Shown: piece after piece, positions 1-8,285 of the stretch
How the letters are laid out: each line of letters starts with the position of its first letter
Position numbering within the stretch: position 1 is the first letter of the stretch
From: Ulvibacterium sp965248315
GTDB lineage: Bacteria; Bacteroidota; Bacteroidia; Flavobacteriales; Flavobacteriaceae
Assembly (NCBI RefSeq): GCF_965248315.1
Contig: NZ_CBDFIX010000002.1
Location: 4,216,001-4,280,000, forward strand
Length of the DNA: 64,000 nt
Direction: 5' to 3'
The notes under the pieces: generated by a model
Told to the model about the DNA's origin: nothing
Databases searched by the model: none
The model's input: only the letters and a program-made list of their open reading frames with translations
Made by a program: the position numbers and the translations under genes

Positions 1-153
1 CCTGCTATCACCACCTAGTGAAGATAGGTTAAATCCAGCCTTAACGGCCACTGTGCCGTCAGCGCCAATATTATTGGTTCCCTGTATTTGGGCCAAGGCA
101 CATTGTAAGGTAAAAAAGGAAAACAAAACGGTTAGGAAAGTTGCTTTTTTCAT
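1..153 (-). CDS. Outer-membrane beta-barrel (porin-like) protein, N-terminal part only
   Basis: The gene begins at an ATG at 153 on the minus strand and runs off the left edge, leaving 51 codons. The first 22 residues form a clear signal peptide: a Lys-Lys start, a hydrophobic core of Leu/Phe/Thr, and an Ala-Leu-Ala-Gln cleavage region. The segment after it, with VAVKAGFNLSSLGG, resembles the first strand of the small PorT-like outer-membrane beta-barrel family common in Bacteroidota. The family name rests on this short stretch only; secretion is well supported, the exact role is not. The 231-bp region up to xerD has no other gene that I can support. Confidence 0.6.
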   Translation of the reverse strand, partial: MKKATFLTVLFSFFTLQCALAQIQGTNNIGADGTVAVKAGFNLSSLGGDSR

Positions 154-384
154 GTTTTCATATTTAAAGGTTGTCCACACAAAAATACCATTTTTTACAA
201 AGTACCCGTTTTAAAATTCTATTTCAATGCTGAAAAAAAAGTCCAATAAAGCTATTTCATTCAATGATATTTTCGATTAACAAAGTTCCAATTCTATAAA
301 AAATGCCCTGATACTTGCCAAAGACAATGATAGCATTGAAGGATTGGTACCCTGGAAATCTTGGACATGACGTATCTTTAAACC

Positions 385-1281
385 ATGAATTGGCAACAAG
401 CATTGAAGGATTATCAGCATTATTTAAGAATAGAGCGAGGCCTGGCCCAAAATTCCATCAAAAGTTACCAAAGGGACATAAACAAGCTTATACAGTATCT
501 GGAAACACATAACATTCTGGAGGACCCTATAAAAGTAAGCATGGAAACAGTACAAAGGTTTGTTTACGATATCGCAAAAACTGTTAGCCCTCGTTCACAG
601 GCTCGTATCATTTCCGGACTTAAGGGTTTCTTTAATTATTTGGTCTTTGAGGAATACAGAACCGACAATCCTATGGATCTTTTGGAGTCCCCAAAAATTG
701 GACGAAAACTCCCAGATACCCTTTCAGAACCTGAAATAGATACACTTATCGGAGCCATAGATTTAAGCAAACCGGATGGAGAGCGAAACCGTGCCATGCT
801 AGAAACCTTGTACGGATGCGGGCTACGTGTTTCCGAATTGATAGGTTTAAAACTTTCGGATCTTTTTTTTGAGGAAGGTTTTATAAAGGTAACAGGCAAA
901 GGGGATAAACAACGTTTTGTCCCCATAGGGACCATTAATATCAAATACATCGACATCTATAGAAACGAAATCCGAATACATCAAAAAATCCAAAAGGGCC
1001 ATGAGGATATTCTTTTTCTCAATAGAAGGGGCAAACAATTGACAAGGGCCATGATATTCACCATTATTAAACGGCTTGCGGAAAAAATCGGACTACAGAA
1101 AAGTATTAGCCCACATACATTCAGGCATTCCTTTGCCACCCATCTCTTGGAAAATGGGGCGGACCTCAGGGCCATACAACAAATGCTAGGCCATGAAAGC
1201 ATTACTACTACCGAGGTCTATATGCACGTAGATCGTAGCCATCTTTCCGATGTTATGAACAAATACCACCCTAGAAAATAA
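385..1281 (+). CDS. xerD: Tyrosine recombinase XerD/XerC family
   Basis: 298 residues, normal length for XerC/XerD, which resolve chromosome dimers at dif sites with FtsK. An N-terminal SAM-like core-binding domain spans about residues 1-90 and the catalytic domain 105-295. The catalytic set is complete: Arg148 in GLRVSEL, Lys172 in GKGDK, His244 and Arg247 in HTFRH, His270 in MLGH, and the nucleophile Tyr279 in EVYMH. The ATG at 385 gives the usual N-terminus (MNWQQALKDY), so longer or alternative frames upstream are not needed. It stands alone, convergent with the next gene. No integron or phage genes are nearby, which favours the housekeeping recombinase over a mobile integrase. XerD versus XerC cannot be decided from the sequence alone. 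Confidence 0.9.
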   Translation: MNWQQALKDYQHYLRIERGLAQNSIKSYQRDINKLIQYLETHNILEDPIKVSMETVQRFVYDIAKTVSPRSQARIISGLKGFFNYLVFEEYRTDNPMDLLESPKIGRKLPDTLSEPEIDTLIGAIDLSKPDGERNRAMLETLYGCGLRVSELIGLKLSDLFFEEGFIKVTGKGDKQRFVPIGTINIKYIDIYRNEIRIHQKIQKGHEDILFLNRRGKQLTRAMIFTIIKRLAEKIGLQKSISPHTFRHSFATHLLENGADLRAIQQMLGHESITTTEVYMHVDRSHLSDVMNKYHPRK

Positions 1282-1298
1282 AAGAGGTCTATTTTATA

Positions 1299-1844
1299 TC
1301 AGAACTTGAATTTTCCTCCCAATGAATACAGGGCAGGAGTAGGAATAAGAGGTTCTCCAAAGCTTCCCATTTTGGAATCATTAAATTGTATGTTGGCCCT
1401 TGCTTCCAAAAAAAAGTTTTCCTGTACCTCATAGCCAGCACCTGATACAATCCCTATTCTGGGAGACAAAGGCGCTCTCCCATCTTTTTTCGCCTCCCTT
1501 TCCAGTTCCATCCCAGAAAGAAGGTATAGCTTTTCCGTAAGATAATACCTTCCCAAAAGAGCAGTTCTAAACCTATTGGAAACAATATATGTATCGTGAA
1601 AACCTTCCAATAGGACATCCAGTTCTTCGGACAAATCATAGTTTATCAGAAAAGACGAGTGTTCTTCATTGCTGAAAAATAGAGGGTAAGAAAACCCTTC
1701 TATGTTTAAATTGCCTTGTTTCATAAGACCAAAGGGGTCCGGCTTAGGCTCTTGACTATATACCGCAACAAGCCCCATAAAAAAGAAAAGAATCTTGGGA
1801 ACTTTTAAGTGTGAAAATACAGGTTTCACTTTCAGTAATTGCAT
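1299..1844 (-). CDS. Small secreted outer-membrane beta-barrel protein, function unknown
   Basis: 181 residues. An N-terminal hydrophobic segment (about residues 16-30, ending VAVYSQ) looks like a signal peptide, with an unusually long positively charged leader; an internal start may be used. The rest alternates polar and hydrophobic residues with many aromatics (FSYPLFF, LLGRYYL, YEVQENFFLEARANI) and ends in Lys-Phe-Lys-Phe. A terminal Phe is typical of proteins inserted by the BAM complex. I recognise no enzymatic motif. Its 3' end lies 17 bp from the 3' end of xerD in convergent orientation. The call as a barrel is inferred from composition, not from a named family. Confidence 0.6.
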   Translation of the reverse strand: MQLLKVKPVFSHLKVPKILFFFMGLVAVYSQEPKPDPFGLMKQGNLNIEGFSYPLFFSNEEHSSFLINYDLSEELDVLLEGFHDTYIVSNRFRTALLGRYYLTEKLYLLSGMELEREAKKDGRAPLSPRIGIVSGAGYEVQENFFLEARANIQFNDSKMGSFGEPLIPTPALYSLGGKFKF

Positions 1845-1988
1845 ATCTAAAAGTAGATGAAACGCCTTGGTATTCCTAAATATTTAAAATGAATTTAACG
1901 TACAGGTATTCGCCTTCACCTTAGAGGAAAAGTTTTGAATTTAAGCGATATCCAGAGGATTAAGGAGTTCATCTGCAAAAAAATAGGG

Positions 1989-2000
1989 AACGCAATCGTT
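1989..2000. promoter_or_regulatory. Possible LacI-type operator half-palindrome upstream of the alpha-glucosidase
   Basis: AACGCAATCGTT is an AACG/CGTT inverted repeat with a 4-base centre, 77 bp before the alpha-glucosidase start. LacI-family regulators of sugar genes often bind palindromes with a central CG. No regulator gene is adjacent and the site is short, so this is weak. Confidence 0.2.
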
Positions 2001-2076
2001 ATAGTTGATTTAAGATTTTTCCAGACCCGATTTTTCTTAAAGAAAACAATATATTAGGGCTCCGCAAAAAGTTTGT

Positions 2077-3771
2077 ATGGAAGAGCGAGCAAAGCGAAAA
2101 TGGTGGAAAGAAGGCATTGTCTATCAGATTTATCCTAGAAGCTTTCAAGATACGACGGGCAATGGCATTGGTGATTTAAAGGGCATTATCCATAGATTGG
2201 ACTATATTAAAAGTTTAGGAGTAGATATTGTTTGGTTGAACCCTATATACAAATCCCCAAATGATGATCATGGCTATGACATAAGCGATTACCGAGGCAT
2301 AATGGAGGAATTCGGTACTATGGCGGATTTTGACGAGTTGCTTAAAGGAATGAAACAAAGGGGTCTAAAGTTGGTTATGGACCTTGTTGTGAATCATAGT
2401 AGTGACGAACACCCTTGGTTCAAGGAATCCAGAAAATCCTGTGACAACCCCTATCGGAATTATTATCATTGGTGGCCTGCGGAAAAAGGAAAACCGCCCA
2501 AGCGTTGGAGCTTTTTTGACATTGAGGAGAATGCCTGGAAATATGACCCAAGTACCAAAGCGTATTACTTGCATTGTTTTTCCGAAAAACAGCCCGATCT
2601 AAATTGGGAAAACTCCAAAGTACGGCAGGAAATCTATGACCTCATGAAATTCTGGTTCGACAAAGGGGTCAACGGTTTTCGTATGGACGTCATTTCCTTT
2701 ATCTCAAAGGACACAGACTTTCCAGAACTTCCTGAAGAATATGGAGGAGATTTTATCCCATACTATGCCAATGGGCCCAGACTCCATGAATATTTGCACG
2801 AGATGAACAAGGAGGTGCTAAGCAATTATGATGTGATGACCGTTGGTGAGGGGACCGGTATATCCATTGAGCGTGCATTGGATTTCGTTAACGAAGACCG
2901 AGAGGAACTTAATATGTTCTTTCATTTTGATTTGATGGACCTTGATCGAGAGCCCGGTCAAATGTTTACAATGCGAAAAGAAAAATGGAAGCTTACCGAT
3001 TTCAAACGGATACATTCCCAGTGGGATTCCATTTTTGCTCAAAAAGGTTGGGGAAGCATCTATTTGAACAATCATGATTTTCCTCGGGCCGTAAGCCGTT
3101 GGGGAAATGATTCAAAAGCGTATTGGCACAATTCGGCCACTATGCTACAGACTTTTGTGCTTACCATGCGGGGAACTCCTTATTTTCTGTATGGTGAGGA
3201 AATTGGAATGACCAATATAAAGTTTAATGACATCAGTGATTACAGGGATATTAATACCCTAAACCGCTATGAAACCCTTAAAAACGAGGGCGGGGATCTT
3301 GAGGCATTTATTCAAAATGAAAAACATGCCAGTAGGGACAATGCCCGTACACCCATGCAATGGGATCTTTCCAAAAACGCCGGTTTTACCAAGGAAAGAC
3401 CTTGGATAGGAATCAACGGGAATTACGAGGAAGGTATAAACGTTATGACCCAGGAATCCGAAGAAGATTCCGTACTCAACTATTTTAGACGTATGATCGG
3501 TGTTCGTAAGTCCAATACTACATTAATCTATGGAGACTATACCTTGCTAGCACCAAAAAATGAAGATATCTACGCGTACACCCGTAGCGATAGTAAAAAC
3601 ACGTTCTTGGTATTGCTCAGTTTTTCTATAGAACAGGCCGAAATTAATCTGAAAGAACTGGATTTTGAGCATGCCAGACTTATCATTAGCAATGCTGAGG
3701 CAGCTGAACTTAAGAAGGATACAAGGTTTGCACTAGAACCTTACCAAGCGGTAATTTATCAATTGCATTGA
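2077..3771 (+). CDS. GH13 alpha-glucosidase, oligo-1,6-glucosidase type
   Basis: 564 residues, the normal length for the GH13 subfamily of oligo-1,6-glucosidases and alpha-glucosidases. It hydrolyses terminal alpha-glucosidic bonds of short oligosaccharides. The family regions are visible in order: YQIYPRSF near residue 16, DLVVNHSS at 102-109, GFRMDVI at 200-206 with nucleophile Asp204, VGEGT at 256-260 with acid/base Glu258, and NNHDFPR at 331-337 with transition-state stabiliser Asp334. A Val directly after the nucleophile (Asp-Val-Ile) is the residue associated with alpha-1,6 bonds; enzymes restricted to alpha-1,4 bonds usually carry Thr or Ala there. There is no signal peptide, so it probably acts in the cytoplasm on imported sugars. 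The next gene begins directly after the stop codon. Confidence 0.92.
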   Translation: MEERAKRKWWKEGIVYQIYPRSFQDTTGNGIGDLKGIIHRLDYIKSLGVDIVWLNPIYKSPNDDHGYDISDYRGIMEEFGTMADFDELLKGMKQRGLKLVMDLVVNHSSDEHPWFKESRKSCDNPYRNYYHWWPAEKGKPPKRWSFFDIEENAWKYDPSTKAYYLHCFSEKQPDLNWENSKVRQEIYDLMKFWFDKGVNGFRMDVISFISKDTDFPELPEEYGGDFIPYYANGPRLHEYLHEMNKEVLSNYDVMTVGEGTGISIERALDFVNEDREELNMFFHFDLMDLDREPGQMFTMRKEKWKLTDFKRIHSQWDSIFAQKGWGSIYLNNHDFPRAVSRWGNDSKAYWHNSATMLQTFVLTMRGTPYFLYGEEIGMTNIKFNDISDYRDINTLNRYETLKNEGGDLEAFIQNEKHASRDNARTPMQWDLSKNAGFTKERPWIGINGNYEEGINVMTQESEEDSVLNYFRRMIGVRKSNTTLIYGDYTLLAPKNEDIYAYTRSDSKNTFLVLLSFSIEQAEINLKELDFEHARLIISNAEAAELKKDTRFALEPYQAVIYQLH

Positions 3772-3809
3772 AACCGATTTTAGTATATTTAAGCCCCTTA
3801 ACACCGGCT

Positions 3810-4634
3810 ATGCTAAAAAAACAACGACTTCTTTTTTTTCTTGCCATTCTACTTTTTTCAGTAGTAAGCCATGCCTGTTCCGTAGTATATTACATCGACT
3901 CTGTTACAGGAAAGATTTATGTGGCCAACAATGAGGATTATTGGTATGATGTAGATGCCTATATCCAGATCGTTCCAAAATCCAAAGGGGAATTGGCCCG
4001 TCTCTGGTATGGTTGGGATGATTTTGCCCAAGGGGGAATCAATGAATCAGGACTGTTCTTTGATGGTGCAGTTACCCCGGAACAACCTAAAATAAAAGGT
4101 TCCAAAAAAATAAAAGGGAATTTAGGGGATGAAATCTTGGCCTCCTGTAAAACGGTACAGGAAGCCATTACATTTATTGAAGAAAGAAAAATCGCGTTGC
4201 CCGATGCCCACATCATGTTTGGTGATGCCAATGGAAATGCCGTGGTCGTCGAGTGGATGGACGGAGATCGGAAAATCGTTCCCATAACGAACAATAAATT
4301 AATCATGACCAATTTTTTGCTGGCCGACCCCTCAAAAGGAAACCATCCATGCCCAAGATACAATGCCATCCAAAAAAACTTGGAGGCCTTGGAGAAAAAT
4401 AAAGATTCTATAAGTTTTTTGGAAGTTGCAAACACTGTTGGCAGTTCAGTTCAAACACCGGCTGTGGATAAGAAGGGTAGAACAGGCGGCACATTATATT
4501 CAACCTTTATCAATATTTCGGATATGGAGTTAATATTGGTTTACAAATTGGATAACAAAAAAATATCAAGACTGGATTTACAAATGGAGTTTAAGAAGCC
4601 AAAGGGAAGAAAAATTGAGTTAAATTCACTTTGA
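3810..4634 (+). CDS. Secreted linear-amide C-N hydrolase (Ntn-hydrolase, penicillin V acylase/C45-like)
   Basis: From the ATG at 3810 the protein has 274 residues. A signal peptide (MLKKQRLLFFLAILLFSVVS) ends in His-Ala just before Cys23. In Ntn-hydrolases of the choloylglycine hydrolase/penicillin acylase and C45 groups the nucleophile is an N-terminal Cys, so signal peptidase cleavage at Ala22-Cys23 would itself uncover the active site. NNEDYWYD shortly after matches the conserved Asn-x-Asp region, and GGINESGLFFDG fits the second family motif. A TTG 42 bp upstream (3768) is also open but would put 14 extra residues before the signal peptide, so I prefer 3810. It follows the GH13 gene closely and may be cotranscribed. 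The substrate is unknown. Confidence 0.8.
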   Translation: MLKKQRLLFFLAILLFSVVSHACSVVYYIDSVTGKIYVANNEDYWYDVDAYIQIVPKSKGELARLWYGWDDFAQGGINESGLFFDGAVTPEQPKIKGSKKIKGNLGDEILASCKTVQEAITFIEERKIALPDAHIMFGDANGNAVVVEWMDGDRKIVPITNNKLIMTNFLLADPSKGNHPCPRYNAIQKNLEALEKNKDSISFLEVANTVGSSVQTPAVDKKGRTGGTLYSTFINISDMELILVYKLDNKKISRLDLQMEFKKPKGRKIELNSL

Positions 4635-4765
4635 CCCTAAAAAAATCAAGTGGGAAAAATGAAAATTAAACCTTCCAAAACATTTGTAAACCTGAACTTC
4701 CAGATTTATTCTGTAACAAAACAAAGTAACGCTCTACTAATCAATAACAACTTACCAACCCGTAC

Positions 4766-5260
4766 GTGAACAAGGAACTGGAACATCAATTTGTTACAGA
4801 GCTTGAGAACAATCAGAATATTGTTCATAAGGTGTGTACGCTATACACCAATGATAGGGATTCGCACAATGACCTTTTTCAGGAAATAACCATACAACTA
4901 TGGAAAGCTTATCCAAAGTTTCGAGGTGAATCCAAATTCAGTACATGGATGTACCGCGTAGCATTGAATACAGCGATTACTTTGTATAGAAAATCAAAAA
5001 GACAGGTAATCACCCAAGATTATGAATCGGTAATTTTTAAGATAAAGGCCGACGAATATGATGAGACGGAAGAGAAACAACTGAAACTGATGTACAACGC
5101 CCTAAAACAATTGGGCGATATTGAAAAGGCCCTTGTCTTTCTTTATCTGGAAGATAAGGACTATAGGGAGATTGCAGAGACCTTGGGTATCACAGAAGTG
5201 AACGCCAGGGTAAAGATGAATCGCATCAAGAATAAATTGAAAACCATATTGAATCCTTGA
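4766..5260 (+). CDS. ECF-type RNA polymerase sigma factor
   Basis: 164 residues starting at GTG (4766), a normal length for an extracytoplasmic-function sigma factor. Region 2 covers about residues 15-80 (DLFQEITIQLWKAYPKF, then FSTWMYRVALNTA). Region 4 covers about 105-160 with a helix-turn-helix (YREIAETLGITEVNARVKMNRI). No anti-sigma FecR or TonB receptor follows; instead a small membrane protein gene starts 4 bp downstream, and such adjacent membrane proteins commonly restrain ECF factors. The leader from 4635 to 4765 is A/T-rich with no clear promoter. The regulon is unknown. Confidence 0.9.
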   Translation: MNKELEHQFVTELENNQNIVHKVCTLYTNDRDSHNDLFQEITIQLWKAYPKFRGESKFSTWMYRVALNTAITLYRKSKRQVITQDYESVIFKIKADEYDETEEKQLKLMYNALKQLGDIEKALVFLYLEDKDYREIAETLGITEVNARVKMNRIKNKLKTILNP

Positions 5261-5264
5261 GGAT

Positions 5265-5915
5265 ATGATGGACGAATTAGAACTTCTGAAGAAAGATTGG
5301 CAAAAAAAGGGAGCGGAGCTTCCCAAATTGTCCTTTGATGAAATACAGAACATGCTATGGAAAAAATCTTCTTCCATAGTTAGATGGATATTGATCATTA
5401 GTATTTTGGAGATTTCGCTTCCCCAATTATTATTTTTGTTTCCCTCCATTAGGAATTCAATGGCCCTTTTGGACAATTCCACCTTTAACCTTGGCTTGCT
5501 GATTCTGTCCATTTTTTATTATGCGGTGGTCGTCTATTTCATTTATCTTTTTTACAAACGCTACAAGGAGATTTCCGTTCTAGAAAACGCTAAAACCCTT
5601 ATGGACAAAATAATCCTTACCAGAAAAACCGCTTTCTATTATATCATTTTTTCCCTAAGCATGTTTTTTGTCTTCTTTTTGTACTATGCCTTGGAAATGT
5701 ATTTCGTAGATGATGTCTTAATGAGTATCGATGGTTTTGAGGAAGTGCTAAAAAAGAGAACATTGGAAGAAATCCGGACTATGGTGTTCTGGGGGGTTAT
5801 CCTTGGAGGGTTCTTCTTTACCCTTGTAATGGGCGGAATCTATTTTCTGCTTTACGGAATCTTGCTCAGGAAGCTTAAAAGAAACTATCAAGAACTGAAA
5901 CGTTTGGAAATCTAA
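5265..5915 (+). CDS. Four-helix membrane protein coupled to the ECF sigma gene, possible anti-sigma factor
   Basis: 216 residues. An N-terminal cytoplasmic stretch of about 38 residues (MDELELLKKDWQKKG) is followed by four membrane spans at about 39-62, 73-98, 122-147 and 172-198. The start lies 4 bp after the stop of the sigma gene, so the two are almost certainly cotranscribed and perhaps translationally coupled. A short acidic/basic N-terminal segment before membrane helices is what would be needed to hold a sigma factor at the membrane, but there is no recognisable zinc-finger or FecR domain. The anti-sigma role is inferred from position only. The 3' end overlaps the end of the convergent plsC-like gene by 4 bp. 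Confidence 0.75.
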   Translation: MMDELELLKKDWQKKGAELPKLSFDEIQNMLWKKSSSIVRWILIISILEISLPQLLFLFPSIRNSMALLDNSTFNLGLLILSIFYYAVVVYFIYLFYKRYKEISVLENAKTLMDKIILTRKTAFYYIIFSLSMFFVFFLYYALEMYFVDDVLMSIDGFEEVLKKRTLEEIRTMVFWGVILGGFFFTLVMGGIYFLLYGILLRKLKRNYQELKRLEI

Positions 5916-6727
5916 ACTTTCTTTCGATTGCGGAACCTGCGCAATTCGTTTTCCTGTTCATAGGCCAGTAACTCTTCTTGAGGGATCACTTTCAAGAAGG
6001 AAGGGTGCTGTTCTATGGCGTATTCCAATTTTTCAATAATAGATTCCGGAGATTCGTTCCCGTAGTCTATTTCCAGAGGTTCTTTGATGACCATAGACTG
6101 CAAAATGCCCTTTTTCTTTACGCGAAGCCCTTTTTTATCGAACGAACGACGAAATCCATCAATAACTACAGGAACAACCACAGGTTTATATTTTTTTATA
6201 ATATGTGCAGTACCTTTTCGCAAAGGTTTCCATGGCGTGGTCGTACCCTGGGGAAAGGTAATGACCCAGCCATCTGCCAAAGCCTTACCAATATTGGAAA
6301 TATCGCTCATTTTAACCTGCCGTTGCACATCCTTACCTTCCGATCGCCAGGTGCGTTCCACGCTAATAGAACCGGCATAGGCAAAGACTTTGGTGAGCAG
6401 GTTCTTTTTCATCGTCTCGGCAGCAGCCACATAATACACGTTCAGTTTCGGGTTCCATAGATAACCCAAATTCTTTAAGGAGTCTTCTCTTCCTGATAAA
6501 CTTGCATTAAAAACATGGAACATGGCCACCACGTCCGCAAAATAAGTCTGGTGGTTACTTACAAAGAGTACGTTTTCCCCAGGTAGGTTTCTTATGACTT
6601 CCGAACCTTCAATTTCCAATGTATTGAAGCCCTTGTAGCGTGAGCGCGTCATAAGCCCCATGATTCGAATGAGCCACTTTTTTAAAAAGAGAATATGCCC
6701 AAAAGGATTTTCCTTGAATAAACCCAT
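5912..6727 (-). CDS. 1-acyl-sn-glycerol-3-phosphate acyltransferase family protein
   Basis: 271 residues. PlsC-family enzymes transfer an acyl chain to lysophosphatidate at the inner membrane face. The catalytic NHxxxxD motif is present (NHQTYFAD, His59 and Asp65). The block that usually reads FPEGT is FPQGT at 158-162, so the conserved Glu is Gln. SVERTW near 122-127 and VVVPVVIDGF near 183-192 are further family blocks. A hydrophobic N-terminal segment (about 12-27) could associate with the membrane. Because of the Glu-to-Gln change and the variety of this family, the acyl acceptor may not be standard lysophosphatidate. Confidence 0.82.
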   Translation of the reverse strand: MGLFKENPFGHILFLKKWLIRIMGLMTRSRYKGFNTLEIEGSEVIRNLPGENVLFVSNHQTYFADVVAMFHVFNASLSGREDSLKNLGYLWNPKLNVYYVAAAETMKKNLLTKVFAYAGSISVERTWRSEGKDVQRQVKMSDISNIGKALADGWVITFPQGTTTPWKPLRKGTAHIIKKYKPVVVPVVIDGFRRSFDKKGLRVKKKGILQSMVIKEPLEIDYGNESPESIIEKLEYAIEQHPSFLKVIPQEELLAYEQENELRRFRNRKKV

Positions 6728-6752
6728 AAAGGCAAAACTACAAAATATGGAG

Positions 6753-7400
6753 CTATAAGACCTGTCTCAACAACTCCTTGATCTCACTTAGCATCATGGC
6801 CGTAGCTCCCCAAACAGTGTAACCCTTTAAATTAAAGGCAGGTACATCAATATTTGCCGCATACGAAGTGCTTAGCTTTTGCATGAAAATTTTGGAATCA
6901 TCCATAAAGTCAGCAACCGGAACCTCTACCAAAGCTTCTACCTCGGATTGCTGAGGTGCAAATAAGGGCTTCCTATTTTGATGAAGGCCTATATAAGGAT
7001 GCACTTCAAAATTGCTAGGAGGAATATAGATCTCACTCAATGACCGTATAACCTCAATTTCAGTTGAGGGAACACCCACTTCCTCATGGGTTTCCCTGAG
7101 AGCCGTCTCTTTTAAATCCCTATCACCCCGCTCTGATTGCCCCCCGGGAAAACCTACTTGCCCTGAGTGTACGTCCTTAGGATGGGCCTTTCTAAGGATT
7201 AGTAGTATGTGTGCCAAAGCATTAGTATCCGGATAGAACAAGGCCATTACCGCAGCTCTTTTTGGGCTTCTTTTTTTTTGTCTTGCTTCCTGCATTAGTC
7301 TAATCCTTGTTTCAGGAGCCATTTTAAAATGGGAGACTTCACCCGGTAAGGGTAGATTTTTTATTTTTGAAAGTCGTTGGGAAAATAAATCGAAATCCAT
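6753..7400 (-). CDS. NUDIX hydrolase, CoA pyrophosphatase (NudL/YeaB) type
   Basis: 215 residues from the ATG at 7400. The Nudix box is visible as GGQSERGDRDLKETALRETHEEVGV broken over about residues 104-128: the key Gly, Glu and REThEE residues are all present. The LPLPGE.....MAPETR segment near residues 16-35 and the HSGQVGFPGG segment before the box are typical of the CoA/acyl-CoA pyrophosphatase branch. An upstream open frame continues to 7583, but those codons lie antisense to the cyclophilin gene and look non-coding; family N-termini match the 7400 start (MDFDLFSQRL). Its ATG overlaps the ATG of the divergent gene in the palindrome CATG. Confidence 0.88.
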   Translation of the reverse strand: MDFDLFSQRLSKIKNLPLPGEVSHFKMAPETRIRLMQEARQKKRSPKRAAVMALFYPDTNALAHILLILRKAHPKDVHSGQVGFPGGQSERGDRDLKETALRETHEEVGVPSTEIEVIRSLSEIYIPPSNFEVHPYIGLHQNRKPLFAPQQSEVEALVEVPVADFMDDSKIFMQKLSTSYAANIDVPAFNLKGYTVWGATAMMLSEIKELLRQVL

Positions 7401-8109
7401 GCTATTGAAAAAAATCGCTTTGCATACAATATTACTACTATTTTTGACTGGATGTGGGGATTCCTCGGCTAAAAAACAGATTGGGGAACAGGTAAAATCC
7501 GCAGAGAAGGATACCATGCAAATGGACTCCTTGGCGTCCCATGAGAAAGAGGAAAAGTTCGTGCTTACCGAGGAAAATGCCATCGATTTTTTCTTTGATT
7601 ACCAAAAGGACCTAAAAGTGAACAAGGTAAAATTGACCACCAGTATGGGTAGTTTTACCGTACAGCTTTATGACAATGTACCCTATCACAAGGCCAATTT
7701 CATTTTTCTGACCCGTAAGGGATATTTTGATGGTACACAGTTTCACCGCGTAGTAAAAAACTTCATCATCCAAGGTGGAAACGCAGATGATAAGGCCACA
7801 CCGGAAAAACGTCGGGAAATTGGCCGTTATCTCCTACCACCGGACACCCGAAAGGGATATAAACACCATAGAGGTACTTTGTCCATGCCCAGTAGTGAAA
7901 TCAACAATCCGCATATGCTGGCCTCACCCTACGAATTTTTTATCGTAGTTACCAATCCAGGTTCGTATCATTTGGATGGGGAATATACTCCCTTTGGAAA
8001 AGTAATCCAGGGAATGGAAGTAGTGGATAAAATTAACAAGGTAAGGGTAGGCAAAGGAGATTGGCCCTTTCAAAATGTATATATAGAAAAAGCGGAGGTT
8101 TTGGAGTAG
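7399..8109 (+). CDS. Cyclophilin-type peptidyl-prolyl cis-trans isomerase, lipoprotein
   Basis: 236 residues. The N-terminus is a lipoprotein signal: MLLKKIALHT, a Leu-rich core, and lipobox LTGC with Cys19. It should be anchored in the envelope and help periplasmic proteins fold. The cyclophilin domain starts near residue 78: FDGTQFHRVVKNFIIQGG is the diagnostic Phe-His-Arg-Val motif with the catalytic Arg, followed by KHHRGTLSMP and the SYHLDGEYTPFGKVIQGMEVVDKI end block. The stretch of about 60 residues between lipobox and domain is charged linker. The start codon is shared in CATG (7398-7401) with the divergent NUDIX gene, so neither has a private upstream region. Confidence 0.9.
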   Translation: MLLKKIALHTILLLFLTGCGDSSAKKQIGEQVKSAEKDTMQMDSLASHEKEEKFVLTEENAIDFFFDYQKDLKVNKVKLTTSMGSFTVQLYDNVPYHKANFIFLTRKGYFDGTQFHRVVKNFIIQGGNADDKATPEKRREIGRYLLPPDTRKGYKHHRGTLSMPSSEINNPHMLASPYEFFIVVTNPGSYHLDGEYTPFGKVIQGMEVVDKINKVRVGKGDWPFQNVYIEKAEVLE

Positions 8110-8285
8110 ATGCCAACTTAAATCCCAAATTCCAAAACTCAAACTTAGAACTTAGCTTTCGATAACCAAATATGTCATGCTGAGCGAAGTCGAAGCGCCA
8201 AGACTCAAATCCCAAGTTTCAAATTAGAAGAAAACGGTTTTTAGGGAAGTTGGATTTTGGTCCTTGTAATTTGAAATTTGAAGTT
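8110..8285. repeat. Intergenic block of degenerate short repeats
   Basis: This gap holds several related fragments: CAAATCCCAAG and AAATCCCAAATTCC (direct), TTTCAAATTA at 8217-8226 facing TAATTTGAAA at 8268-8277 (inverted), and a copy of the element CTGAGCGAAGTCGAAGC at 8180-8196. That last motif recurs in interrupted form at 57365-57412. Such CTGAGCG/GTCGAAG elements are common intergenic repeats in Bacteroidota. No open frame or RNA gene is supported here. Confidence 0.6.

Noticed and set aside
315..512. Open frame of 65 codons overlapping the start of xerD
   Set aside because: It lies in another frame over a well-supported gene, has no signal or family features, and its composition looks like a shadow of the xerD codons.
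385..1281. XerD-like recombinase as an integrase of a genomic island
   Set aside because: No tRNA, attachment-site repeat or mobile-element genes are next to it, and its length and motifs match the housekeeping XerD/XerC type.
7401..7583. Upstream extension of the NUDIX frame (61 extra codons)
   Set aside because: The extension is antisense to the cyclophilin gene and rich in Ser/Phe without family similarity; the family N-terminus fits the ATG at 7400.
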